Shown in pieces: positions 1 to 7,494 of a stretch of DNA of 17,942 nt. Under the pieces are notes generated by a model. The model was not told the DNA's origin, made no database searches, and saw only the letters and a program-made list of their open reading frames with translations. This stretch comes from an uncultured Cocleimonas sp. (GTDB lineage Bacteria > Pseudomonadota > Gammaproteobacteria > Thiotrichales > Thiotrichaceae): contig CALJIH010000039.1 in assembly GCA_937974135.1 (NCBI GenBank), positions 1-17,942 on the forward strand, read 5' to 3'. The translations under genes were made by a program, and so were the position numbers. Numbering within the stretch: the stretch's first letter is position 1; every line of letters begins with the position of its first letter.

Positions 1-1
1 C

Positions 2-388
2 TCGATTCTGAATAAAATGTCAGAAAGAGAAGCGCGCTTGATTCTAAAACGTTACGAAGAAAATAATGGCTCGATTACGTACACCGATATTTCTAGTGAT
101 ATCAGTCAGGAAATCAATAAACACTATGCCCAGATTTTTGAGTACTTTCAGAACAATCCAGAATTGTGTGATCAAACACAGTATTTAAATGCCATGTTAC
201 TACATATGCCACGCAGTATTGGTTCGAATCCACAATTTAGAGAACGTGTAAAAACATTACCAGAAAAAGTGAAGTTTGCTATTTTGGCGAGCAAGTTAGC
301 ATCAGCGATTGTTTACGAAAACGATACCAGTGGCATGTACGCGGGCATGATTGAAATGCAGGTCGATAAGTTCGAGATGTTTAACTGA
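2..388 (+). CDS. C-terminal fragment of a larger protein, family uncertain (possibly NAD-glutamate dehydrogenase)
   Basis: The reading frame is open from the left edge of the window. The first ATG (17) has no ribosome binding site in the few upstream bases, so this is most likely the 3' end of a longer gene. The visible part is about 128 residues, acidic and helical, ending in a hydrophobic-alternating stretch (VKFAILASKLASAIVYE) before the stop. The phrase around HMPRSIGSNPQFRERVKTLP followed by an A-I-L-A-S helix reminds me of the C-terminal tail of large NAD-dependent glutamate dehydrogenases. I cannot confirm this without a search, and no catalytic residues lie in the fragment. It could also be a stand-alone small hypothetical protein starting at 17. 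It is convergent with argH, with an inverted repeat between them. Confidence 0.55.
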   Translation, partial: SILNKMSEREARLILKRYEENNGSITYTDISSDISQEINKHYAQIFEYFQNNPELCDQTQYLNAMLLHMPRSIGSNPQFRERVKTLPEKVKFAILASKLASAIVYENDTSGMYAGMIEMQVDKFEMFN

Positions 389-401
389 TTAGAATGCATA
401 T

Positions 402-526
402 ATAAAAGACACCCCCCTACTTTTGAATGATATTACATTTTTGTTTTTTAAAAATGTAAATAGAATTTATGCAAAGCTAGTCAGTTTTAAATCAAAATAG
501 CCTAAAAGTAGGGGGGTGTCTTTTAT
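402..526. repeat. 23-nt perfect inverted repeat enclosing a nested hairpin, between convergent genes
   Basis: Positions 402-424 and 504-526 are exact reverse complements of each other (23 of 23), each containing the core ACACCCCCCTACTTTT with six C/G. The 79-nt interior holds a second hairpin: arm 433-442 (TTACATTTTT) pairs with 450-459 around a T-rich 7-nt loop. The structure lies 13 nt after the stop of the left gene and 17 nt before the argH stop, so it would fold at the 3' end of transcripts from both sides and may act as a bidirectional terminator. Each arm is also one copy of a motif found alone at 13790 and 15287. A TA dinucleotide flanks each end (403-404 and 524-525), as expected for a Tc1/mariner-like MITE, but the palindrome makes this ambiguous. 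Confidence 0.85.
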
Positions 527-543
527 CTATTATTTATTAGCTT

Positions 544-1968
544 TTATTTATCAGATAAAAGCGCTAAAGCCTCTGCAACTCTCGCTTTAACCTGCTTTGG
601 TGCTGTTCCACCCAAATGATCACGCGCTGCTACTGAACCTTCTAAAGTCAAAACATCAAATACATCTTCAGTAATAATGTCAGAGAATTTTTGTAATTCA
701 TCCAAACTCATTTCACTTAAATCTTTACCTTTCTCGACACCATAGCCAACAGCGCTGCCTACCACTTCGTGGGCATCGCGAAACGGCATATCTTTTCCTA
801 CTAAGTAATCTGCCAAGTCAGTTGCGGTCGAGAAGCCTTGCATTGCTGCTACTTTCATTGCTTCTTTATTGGTGGTTACGTTTGGCATCATATCGGCGAA
901 AGCACGTAAGCTACCCAAGAGTGTATCGACTGTATCAAACAGTGGTTCTTTGTCTTCTTGATTATCTTTATTGTAGGCCAAAGGCTGGCTTTTCATGAGT
1001 GTCAATAAAGAGAATAAACTGCCAAATACACGACCAGATTTCCCTCTCACAAGTTCAGGCACATCTGGGTTTTTCTTTTGCGGCATGATTGATGAGCCAG
1101 TACAAAAACGATCTGGCAAATTAATAAAATTAAACTGCGCCGAAGTCCAAAGCACTAATTCTTCTGAGAAGCGCGATAAATGCATCATGACTAATGAAGC
1201 ATCAGAGATAAATTCAATCGCGAAATCACGATCACTCACGCCATCTAATGAGTTATTGCAGGGTCTTTCAAACCCTAGTAGTTCCGCAGTGTAATTACGA
1301 TCGATTGGATAAGTCGTACCAGCTAAAGCGGCAGAACCCAATGGCATGATATTGACGCGCTTACGACAATCTTGCATGCGGTCATAGTCTCTGACCAGCA
1401 TTTCAAACCATGCGAGCATGTGATGTCCAAAGGTAATCGGTTGCGCCACTTGAAGATGCGTGAAACCAGGTAAGATAGTCTCAGCTTCTCGATCCGCTAA
1501 CTCCAACAAACCTTTTTGCAGACGTTGAATTTCAGAGCAAATTAAATCGATTTGTTCACGCAACCATAAACGAATATCTGTGGCTATTTGGTCGTTTCTT
1601 GAGCGACCTGTATGTAGCTTTTTACCTGTAATACCAATTTTATCGGTAAGGCGTGCTTCAATATTCATGTGAATATCTTCAAGTTGCACTGACCACTCTA
1701 AATTACCCGCTTCTATGTCGGCTTGAATCTCATCTAAACCATTATGAATATCATTCACTTCATCATCAGTCAGAATCCCTACCTTGTTTAACATTTTCGC
1801 ATGGGCTTTAGAGCCAGCTATATCATGCTTATACAAGCGTTGATCAAAACTAATTGAGGCGGTAAATGCCTCTACAAATGCATCTGTAGATTCTGTAAAA
1901 CGACCACCCCAGAGTTTTTCTGGTTGGGTAATTTCAGAGTTATTTGAAGTTTTATTGTTATCAGACAT
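544..1968 (-). CDS. argH: argininosuccinate lyase
   Basis: Cytoplasmic enzyme of the last arginine biosynthesis step, splitting argininosuccinate into arginine and fumarate; member of the fumarase/aspartase superfamily. The fumarate-lyase signature GSSIMPQKKNPD is at residues 291-302 and carries the catalytic serine loop. HTGRSRNDQ (119-127) and TH-LQ with the expected general-acid/base histidine (about 171) are also present. The 474-residue length is slightly above the usual 455-465 because of an Asn/Ser-rich N-terminal extension of about 15 residues before KLWGGRF. The start ATG at 1968 follows a modest GGAAA-type ribosome site. It is divergent from algZ, as in Pseudomonas, and convergent with the partial gene at the left. 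The inverted repeat 402-526 lies just past its stop. Confidence 0.97.
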   Translation of the reverse strand: MSDNNKTSNNSEITQPEKLWGGRFTESTDAFVEAFTASISFDQRLYKHDIAGSKAHAKMLNKVGILTDDEVNDIHNGLDEIQADIEAGNLEWSVQLEDIHMNIEARLTDKIGITGKKLHTGRSRNDQIATDIRLWLREQIDLICSEIQRLQKGLLELADREAETILPGFTHLQVAQPITFGHHMLAWFEMLVRDYDRMQDCRKRVNIMPLGSAALAGTTYPIDRNYTAELLGFERPCNNSLDGVSDRDFAIEFISDASLVMMHLSRFSEELVLWTSAQFNFINLPDRFCTGSSIMPQKKNPDVPELVRGKSGRVFGSLFSLLTLMKSQPLAYNKDNQEDKEPLFDTVDTLLGSLRAFADMMPNVTTNKEAMKVAAMQGFSTATDLADYLVGKDMPFRDAHEVVGSAVGYGVEKGKDLSEMSLDELQKFSDIITEDVFDVLTLEGSVAARDHLGGTAPKQVKARVAEALALLSDK

Positions 1969-1988
1969 GTTTGTTCAGTTTCCAGTAA

Positions 1989-2003
1989 GTATGATTTTCA
2001 TAC
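1989..2003. promoter_or_regulatory. short dyad upstream of argH (possible operator)
   Basis: GTATGA (1989-1994) and TCATAC (1998-2003) form perfect 6-bp arms around TTT, 20 nt upstream of the argH start in the argH-algZ intergenic region. A second, weaker dyad (CGTCG 2015-2019 with CGACG 2029-2033) lies next to it. The size and place suit an operator or a leader hairpin. It does not clearly match the ArgR box as I know it, so regulator and function are unknown. Confidence 0.3.
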
Positions 2004-2109
2004 AATGTGATGAGCGTCGTAAAAATAGCGACGAAAATAATAAAATTAATGATAGCCGTAGCATTTGCTTCGATTATAAAAATAAATAAGTGTTTTGATT
2101 TGAATACGA

Positions 2110-2128
2110 ACTTGCAATTATAGCAAGT
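2110..2128. promoter_or_regulatory. dyad in the algZ upstream region
   Basis: ACTTGC (2110-2115) and GCAAGT (2123-2128) form a 6-bp inverted repeat with a 7-nt loop, about 38 nt before the algZ start. A weak promoter-like pair overlaps it: TTGATT at 2095-2100 and TATAGC at 2119-2124, 18 nt apart. The dyad would then cover the -10 region. This is a prediction from position only. Confidence 0.28.
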
Positions 2129-2165
2129 CAAAAAAAATCAGGCTAAAAATAAAAATAATTTATTG

Positions 2166-3230
2166 ATGAATATTGCTACAAATATTGCACGGTCACAAAA
2201 CTCTATCGGCTTTTTACCAGAGCTTTGTACACCTCAAGCAGTACTTAGAATAATGGTAGGAGCTCAGGTACTTGCGATAGTTTTAGCATTTACCAGTGCA
2301 TCAGTCAGTTATGAAGCGTCATTGATCAGACTGGGATTAACATCGATATTTGTACAATGGGTAGCATTATGTTCGGCAATCACGATCTGTTTACTATCAG
2401 ATAAGATTGGCAAACTTAACGTAATAAAAATTAGTGCTGCTGTTAGTTCAATTGTTATTTTTTTTACTATAGGTGCTTCTGTTCTAGCAATAATGGCAGA
2501 TAGTTACCAAAAAGTTGGTTTAATCCATTATTGGGATACGCCGTTTATTATACGAAATGTATTTATTGCATTGATATTAACAACCATGGCTTTGCATTAT
2601 TTTTATGTGCACAGTCAACGAGAAGAGTTTTCTCGTGCAGATTCAGGGGCAAAGTACGACGCCTTACAATCACGCATGAAACCACACTTCTTATTTAACA
2701 GTTTGAATAGTATTGCCCAGCTAATACAAGTTGATAAAAATAAAGCTGAGGATGCATTACTAGATTTGGCCGATATTTTTCGCACTACATTAGATACAAG
2801 AAATCGTATCTCACTAGGCGAAGAGCTTGATGTCACGTTACGTTATTTACGTATGGAAGCATTGAGGCTCGGCAAAAGAAGATTAAACATTGTATGGGAT
2901 ATGGATAGGCAGACACTGCCTTTTAACATGGAAATCCCGCCATTATTGTTACAACCTTTGGTGGAGAACGCAATTTACCATGGGATCCAGCCTTGTAAAG
3001 ACGGCGGAACTCTTGGAATTAGTTTATATGATGCAGGAAAAACATTGGATATTGTAGTAACAAATCCAGTGCCTCCTGCAGGAACGAGCAAGCATTCAAA
3101 GGGAAATCATATTGCTCAAGAAAATTTAAAAAATCGTCTGAGGCTTGCCTATGGTGATCGCGCTAATCTAAAAATAAGTAAAAGCGATCATCAATACCGA
3201 GTCTCATTTTCAATACCGAAGGAGACATAA
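2166..3230 (+). CDS. algZ: AlgZ/FimS-like membrane sensor histidine kinase
   Basis: LytS-type sensor kinase that pairs with the LytTR regulator encoded next door; in Pseudomonas this pair controls alginate and type IV pilus/motility genes. The N-terminal half has about four hydrophobic membrane segments (roughly residues 25-50, 60-80, 90-112 and 128-148). The His_kinase phosphoacceptor motif KPHFLFNSLNSI is at about 172-183, and the N-box LLLQPLVENAIYHGI at about 260-274. A degenerate G-region (GNHIAQENLKNRL) lies at about 313-325. The ATG at 2166 is preferred over the TTG immediately before it (2163); no strong ribosome site is visible for either. The FLPELCTPQAVLRIMVGAQVLAIVLA start is characteristic of AlgZ. 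The stop is 2 nt before algR, so the two are co-transcribed. Confidence 0.9.
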   Translation: MNIATNIARSQNSIGFLPELCTPQAVLRIMVGAQVLAIVLAFTSASVSYEASLIRLGLTSIFVQWVALCSAITICLLSDKIGKLNVIKISAAVSSIVIFFTIGASVLAIMADSYQKVGLIHYWDTPFIIRNVFIALILTTMALHYFYVHSQREEFSRADSGAKYDALQSRMKPHFLFNSLNSIAQLIQVDKNKAEDALLDLADIFRTTLDTRNRISLGEELDVTLRYLRMEALRLGKRRLNIVWDMDRQTLPFNMEIPPLLLQPLVENAIYHGIQPCKDGGTLGISLYDAGKTLDIVVTNPVPPAGTSKHSKGNHIAQENLKNRLRLAYGDRANLKISKSDHQYRVSFSIPKET

Positions 3231-3232
3231 TA

Positions 3233-3976
3233 ATGACAATGAACATCCTAGTCGTGGACGATGAAGAACTAGCACGACAGCGTATAACTAGCTTACTTCA
3301 GGATAATTCTGAATACAATATTTGTGCCGAAGCTGAAAACGGAGCGGAAGCATTGATGATGGTTGAGCGCCATCAACCTGACCTGATTTTACTCGATATT
3401 TCTATGCCGGTGATGGACGGTTTAGAAGTGGCAAAACACTTATCAGGCATGCCAAATCCACCAGCCGTAATATTTACTACTGCATACGGGGAGTATGCAT
3501 TAGAAGCCTTTTCAACCAAAGCAACAGGGTACCTCATGAAACCAATAAGACAAGAACAACTATTAAAAAGTCTACAACAAGCACGCTCACTTAACCGAGC
3601 TCAAAGATCAAAAGTGCTTGATGATAATGAAGTTACTGGTGCAGGACGCAAACATATTTGTGCAAGAATGCGCGGCAATTTGGAGCTTATCCCGATTGAA
3701 GATGTATACTATTTCCAAGCCGATCAAAAATACGTGACTGTACGTCACAGACAAGGTGAAGTGATCATCGAAGAGTCACTTAAGTCTCTTGAGACTGATC
3801 TTTCTGACAAGTTTATTCGCATTCATAGAAATGCGCTAGTAGCTAAAAGCCGCATTACCGGTTTAGCTAAAAACAACATCGGAAGAGTTCAAGTAAAAAT
3901 TGAAAAGATTGATGACAAACTAGAAGTAAGTCGTCGACACGTAGCTGAGATTCGTCGTTTTGTACGTAATCGTTAA
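3233..3976 (+). CDS. algR: AlgR-like LytTR-family response regulator
   Basis: Two-domain DNA-binding response regulator. The receiver domain (about 1-120) has the acidic pocket D9-D10, the phospho-acceptor D55 in LILLDISMPVMDG, the switch T82/T83 and the conserved K103 in LMKPI. The LytTR DNA-binding domain (about 139-247) contains IEDVYYFQADQKYVTVRH, FIRIHRNALVA and EVSRRHVAEI. The 247-residue length matches AlgR (248). A good ribosome site (AAGGAG, 3219-3224) inside the last algZ codons is spaced for the ATG at 3233 rather than the in-frame ATG at 3239. It is phosphorylated by the upstream AlgZ-like kinase by family analogy; its targets here are unknown. Transcription should stop at the palindromic terminator at 4023-4042. 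Confidence 0.95.
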   Translation: MTMNILVVDDEELARQRITSLLQDNSEYNICAEAENGAEALMMVERHQPDLILLDISMPVMDGLEVAKHLSGMPNPPAVIFTTAYGEYALEAFSTKATGYLMKPIRQEQLLKSLQQARSLNRAQRSKVLDDNEVTGAGRKHICARMRGNLELIPIEDVYYFQADQKYVTVRHRQGEVIIEESLKSLETDLSDKFIRIHRNALVAKSRITGLAKNNIGRVQVKIEKIDDKLEVSRRHVAEIRRFVRNR

Positions 3977-4017
3977 GCTATATTGATAGAAAGATTGAGA
4001 CAGGAAGTCTCGAAACG

Positions 4018-4048
4018 AAAAAGGCTCAATTTAAATTGAGCCTTTTTT
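4018..4048. terminator. bidirectional rho-independent terminator between algR and the thioredoxin gene
   Basis: The 20-nt sequence 4023-4042 is a perfect palindrome (GGCTCAATTT / AAATTGAGCC). It is preceded by AAAAA and followed by TTTTTT, so it works in both directions. The T tract at 4043-4048 overlaps the stop codon (4047-4049) of the minus-strand thioredoxin-like gene. Confidence 0.92.
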
Positions 4049-4517
4049 ATTTTCTGATGACTTCTAGTAATTCTTCAATTTGCTCGTCCACTGATGCGCC
4101 AAAATACTCTAAGCTATTAATTCCAATAATTTTTACCGCTTTTTCTTCACCATTTTGATCTAAAAATAATAGTGTAGGTGTGAGTTGTGAATCATATTCA
4201 CGAGCAAGCTTTGAGGCTGTGATTTTACGTCCATTAAAATCAATCACCTCATCAGACACATCAACCTGTAATTTTCGAATAAAAACCTTCTTTTTATATT
4301 CATTACTGCGGACCATGGGTGAGAGAATTTCTTCATCCATCAACCGACAATAAGGGCAATGTTCCGCATGTAACATCATCACCAATCCCATCTTATTTTG
4401 CTGCATTTGTAGCGCTAGTTCTTGAAAGTCTGTTTCTTCTTTAACCACACTGTCCTCATACCCCTCGGCAAATGCAGATGCGCTTAAAATGAATACTATT
4501 GAGATCAGAAACTTCAT
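4047..4517 (-). CDS. periplasmic SoxW-like thioredoxin
   Basis: Exported thioredoxin-fold protein. A signal peptide (MKFLISIVFILSASAFA, cleavage near residue 17) precedes a thioredoxin domain with the redox motif CPYC at 54-57 in HAEHCPYCRLMDEEIL. The cis-proline loop TPTLLF is at about 113-118. This resembles SoxW-type thioredoxins, which keep periplasmic Sox components (including the SoxY thiol) reduced with electrons from a membrane CcdA/SoxV-type protein; that role is inferred here. The frame opens at 4535, but the ATG at 4517 gives a proper signal peptide and a GAGG lies 12 nt ahead of it. The gene sits alone on the minus strand, splitting algR from hemC, about 5 kb from the sox genes. 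A generic DsbD-linked thioredoxin is the alternative. Confidence 0.85.
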   Translation of the reverse strand: MKFLISIVFILSASAFAEGYEDSVVKEETDFQELALQMQQNKMGLVMMLHAEHCPYCRLMDEEILSPMVRSNEYKKKVFIRKLQVDVSDEVIDFNGRKITASKLAREYDSQLTPTLLFLDQNGEEKAVKIIGINSLEYFGASVDEQIEELLEVIRK

Positions 4518-4648
4518 ATAACGGTTTTGCCTCATGCGGTGTTTTAACGTAAAGTCTTGCTCGCTCTTAAATCTATTTTACTGTGTAATAATAGTTTAGA
4601 GAAAAGCACCACATTTAAGTTCAAATAATACATTGTAAGACTAAATAT

Positions 4649-5578
4649 ATGCCTAAAACCATTCGTATAGCAACTAGAAAAAGCCCACTAGCACTATGGC
4701 AAGCCGAAGAGGTTGCGCGCCAGATTAAGCTACATCATCCCCAGCAAGCGGTTGAGCTTGTAAAAATGACGACTCAAGGCGATGTTATTCTCGATACTCC
4801 TCTAGCCAAAATTGGGGGTAAAGGCTTATTCGTGAAAGAGTTAGAGACAGGCATGTTAAACGGCGATGCTGATATAGCGGTACACTCAATGAAAGATGTA
4901 CCGATGATGTTGCCAGAAGGTTTGCATTTATCCGTAATTATGGAACGCGAAAATCCAACGGATGCATTTGTATCTAACACAGTTAAAACCATTGATGATT
5001 TACCTTTAAACGCACGCGTAGGTACTTGTAGTTTGCGTCGTCAAACGCAGCTAAAAGAACGTCGGCCTGACATTCAAATTCTTGATCTTCGGGGTAATGT
5101 GAATACCCGTTTAGCAAAACTAGATAATGGTGATTATGATGCGATTATCCTCGCATCAGCAGGTTTGATTCGTCTGGGTTTTGAAGACCGCATCGAACAT
5201 AACATAAGCACTGAAAAAAGTTTACCTGCTATTGGTCAAGGCGCTGTAGGTATCGAATGTAGAGAAGACGATCAAGAAATCAACGAATTATTAGCCCCGT
5301 TACACCATGGTGATACTGCGATTAGAGTGAATGCTGAAAGAGCTTTAAATTTGCGTTTAAATGGTGGTTGCCAAGTACCTATTGGTGGTTTCGCTGAATT
5401 AGACGGTGACCAGGTTCGATTACGCGGATTGATTGGTTTCCCTGATGGCTCAAAAATTTTTAGAAGCGAAAAAGTAGCCTTGCAGCAAGATGCTTATGAG
5501 TTAGGCGTTGAAGTTGCAGAAGAACTTTTAGATCAAGGCGGTGATAAAGTCTTAGAACTATTGGGTATTGACTACTAG
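4649..5578 (+). CDS. hemC: porphobilinogen deaminase (hydroxymethylbilane synthase)
   Basis: Cytoplasmic enzyme that joins four porphobilinogens into hydroxymethylbilane, using a covalently bound dipyrromethane primer. The cofactor-attachment cysteine is C241 in the signature ERALNLRLNGGCQVPIG (230-246). The catalytic aspartate is D83 in HSMKDVP. Substrate-binding arginine motifs TRKSPLALWQ (9-18), GTCSLRRQTQL (125-135) and LRGNVNTRLAKL (147-158) are all present. The length, 309 aa, is normal. First gene of the hemCDXY operon. Its promoter must lie in the 131-nt gap shared with the divergent thioredoxin gene, where I see no convincing -35/-10 pair. The ribosome site is weak. Confidence 0.97.
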   Translation: MPKTIRIATRKSPLALWQAEEVARQIKLHHPQQAVELVKMTTQGDVILDTPLAKIGGKGLFVKELETGMLNGDADIAVHSMKDVPMMLPEGLHLSVIMERENPTDAFVSNTVKTIDDLPLNARVGTCSLRRQTQLKERRPDIQILDLRGNVNTRLAKLDNGDYDAIILASAGLIRLGFEDRIEHNISTEKSLPAIGQGAVGIECREDDQEINELLAPLHHGDTAIRVNAERALNLRLNGGCQVPIGGFAELDGDQVRLRGLIGFPDGSKIFRSEKVALQQDAYELGVEVAEELLDQGGDKVLELLGIDY

Positions 5579-5580
5579 AA

Positions 5581-6360
5581 ATGCCGGACATCAACAGTAC
5601 ATCAGGTTTACCACTTAAGAATAAAAACATTGTCATTACTCGTCCTAAACAACAAGCGTCCGCTTTGGCTAAAAACATCCAAAAAGTGGGGGGGTGTACG
5701 TTTTTATTTCCCTTAATTGAAATAACCCCTTTAAATGATGTAGCAACAAAAAATGCACTTTTAAACCTTGATAATTATGATCTCGTTGTATTTGTCAGTG
5801 TAAATGCAGTTAGGCAATGCATTCATTTAGTTGGCACCGACATATTAAAAAATAAAATGTTAGTATGCACAGGCAAAAAAACTGCTAACGCACTTATTGA
5901 TAATGGCTTAAACGTTGATTTTTGCCCTGATAAGTTTTTTAACAGCGAAGCATTACTTTCTATCAAAGCATTCAAAAAAGCTTCAGTAGATAAAAAAATT
6001 GCCATCATCCGTGGTGCTAGCGGTAGAGATTATCTAAAAAATAACCTTATTAGTCTTGGTGCAACTGTGGATTATATCGATGTCTATAAGAGACATTGCC
6101 CGCAAAAAGATCTTTCTTATTTAAAAACCTTATCGAAACAACAAAAGCTTGATGCGATTTTACTAACCAGCGCTTCCAGTACAGCTAGTTTCTTCGAAAT
6201 GGTTGGTGAAAATGATACATGGATAAATGAACTAACACTGCTGATTGGCAGTTCACGCATGCAACACGAGATTCCTGATGGATTTAAGGGTAAAATACTT
6301 GTAGCAGAAGATCCGAGCGATGAAACGCTTTACAAGACGCTATTATCAGAATTGATTTAG
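5581..6360 (+). CDS. hemD: uroporphyrinogen-III synthase
   Basis: Closes and inverts ring D of hydroxymethylbilane to give uroporphyrinogen III, the branch point to heme, siroheme and cobalamin. The family is poorly conserved, but the recognisable anchors are present in order: VITRP (18-22), FPLIEI (43-48), FVSVNAV (71-77), RGASGRDYL (144-152), VYKR (168-171) and LTSASS (195-200), which match the two-lobed HemD fold. The 259-residue length is normal. The start lies 2 nt after the hemC stop, so translation is probably coupled. A run of seven G (5688-5694) in codons 36-38 is a slippage-prone tract. Assignment is firm because of the position after hemC. Confidence 0.93.
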   Translation: MPDINSTSGLPLKNKNIVITRPKQQASALAKNIQKVGGCTFLFPLIEITPLNDVATKNALLNLDNYDLVVFVSVNAVRQCIHLVGTDILKNKMLVCTGKKTANALIDNGLNVDFCPDKFFNSEALLSIKAFKKASVDKKIAIIRGASGRDYLKNNLISLGATVDYIDVYKRHCPQKDLSYLKTLSKQQKLDAILLTSASSTASFFEMVGENDTWINELTLLIGSSRMQHEIPDGFKGKILVAEDPSDETLYKTLLSELI

Positions 6361-6363
6361 ATT

Positions 6364-7494
6364 ATGGATGAACAACTAAAATTACTCAAAAAGATTAATC
6401 GACGCACTCGATTCACACAGTTTTTGGCGTGGCTGGCATTATTCTTTACAGCAATTGGAATCGCGGCTGGATCTAAACATTGGTTTAGAATTGACGACAA
6501 AACCAAACTTGCATTACATCAAATTCAAGAATTAAAACAACAACTTCCTAATTTTGCCTTACAAGAAAAATTATCTGTGTTAGAAAAAGAATTAAATGAT
6601 AATTTCAAAACTAACAAAGCACATCTTGATAAAGCAATGACTGAATTAAGAACAATTCAAGATAGCACACAATACATAGCAGATAGCGTTTATGTTCAAG
6701 CCGAGGAACTAACAAAACAACAACCCGATGTAAAAATCCAAACACCAACACTTAAAGATTGGTCATTAGGTGAGGTGCATTTTCTTTTACAAACTGCTGT
6801 TCAACAGTTTGAACTTAAAAAAGACAAGGAGAGTTCACTAATCTCTTTCAAGCTTGCAGATAATCTTTTGCTCGAACGTGGTGACTTAGATCTATTACCC
6901 GTTCGTAAAAAAATCAGCGAGGATATAGCGGCCGTAAACCAATATGCAGCTGTAGATGTTACTGCTTTATCTCAGAAAATAGATAGTATGCTGACATCAC
7001 TGAAACCGGTAATAGCAAAAACCGAACCCAACAGTAAAAATTTAGAGTTGCTCCCAACTAAGGATGAAACCGATGGGCAAGATAACAATAACAATTCAGA
7101 TAAAAAAGATACGCTTGTTAATCGAGTAAAAAAGACCATTAATGATGCAGTAATCATCAGAAAGCTAGATAAACCCTTACAAGAAGACTTAGATATAGAC
7201 GCAAAGGAAAGGCTCTATCAGTTATTTTCTTTACGTTTTGAAACACTCAAAATTATGCTGCTTCAAGGTGATAACGAAAATTATCAAAAGCAATTAGAGC
7301 GAATCAAGGCTTTGGTAAATAATTATTACACCGATGAGAAAAAAGAAACCTATTTAGAGCAAATCAAAGAACTCGGCAAAATTAATTTATCTCCAACATT
7401 ACCTAAAGCAAATGCTTCCCTACAATTACTTGAAAAAATAATGACCGATAAAAATATCATGGAAAAATCCGATAATAAATTGGGGCTTAAATAA
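6364..7494 (+). CDS. hemX: HemX-like membrane protein
   Basis: Inner-membrane protein of unknown biochemical role, encoded after hemD in many gammaproteobacteria. It is often mis-annotated as uroporphyrinogen-III C-methyltransferase, but no methyltransferase motif is present. A short basic cytoplasmic N-terminus is followed by one transmembrane segment (about 18-36). A long periplasmic region rich in K, Q, E and L follows, predicted helical/coiled coil (about 45-130). A low-complexity hydrophilic linker (DGQDNNNNSDKKD) lies at about 237-250, then a helical C-terminus. It starts 3 nt after the hemD stop and its stop overlaps the hemY start (TAATG). Confidence 0.88.
   Translation: MDEQLKLLKKINRRTRFTQFLAWLALFFTAIGIAAGSKHWFRIDDKTKLALHQIQELKQQLPNFALQEKLSVLEKELNDNFKTNKAHLDKAMTELRTIQDSTQYIADSVYVQAEELTKQQPDVKIQTPTLKDWSLGEVHFLLQTAVQQFELKKDKESSLISFKLADNLLLERGDLDLLPVRKKISEDIAAVNQYAAVDVTALSQKIDSMLTSLKPVIAKTEPNSKNLELLPTKDETDGQDNNNNSDKKDTLVNRVKKTINDAVIIRKLDKPLQEDLDIDAKERLYQLFSLRFETLKIMLLQGDNENYQKQLERIKALVNNYYTDEKKETYLEQIKELGKINLSPTLPKANASLQLLEKIMTDKNIMEKSDNKLGLK

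Noticed and set aside
402..424. C6 tracts in the dispersed motif as CRISPR or phase-variation repeats
   Set aside because: There is no regular array or spacers, and the tracts are all exactly six bases in non-coding DNA, so neither idea fits.
995..1294. 99-codon plus-strand reading frame inside argH
   Set aside because: It lies wholly antisense to a strongly conserved argH region and its protein shows no domain or ribosome site.
6364..7494. HemX as a uroporphyrinogen-III methyltransferase
   Set aside because: The name circulates in annotations, but the protein is a single-pass helical membrane protein with no SAM-binding motif.
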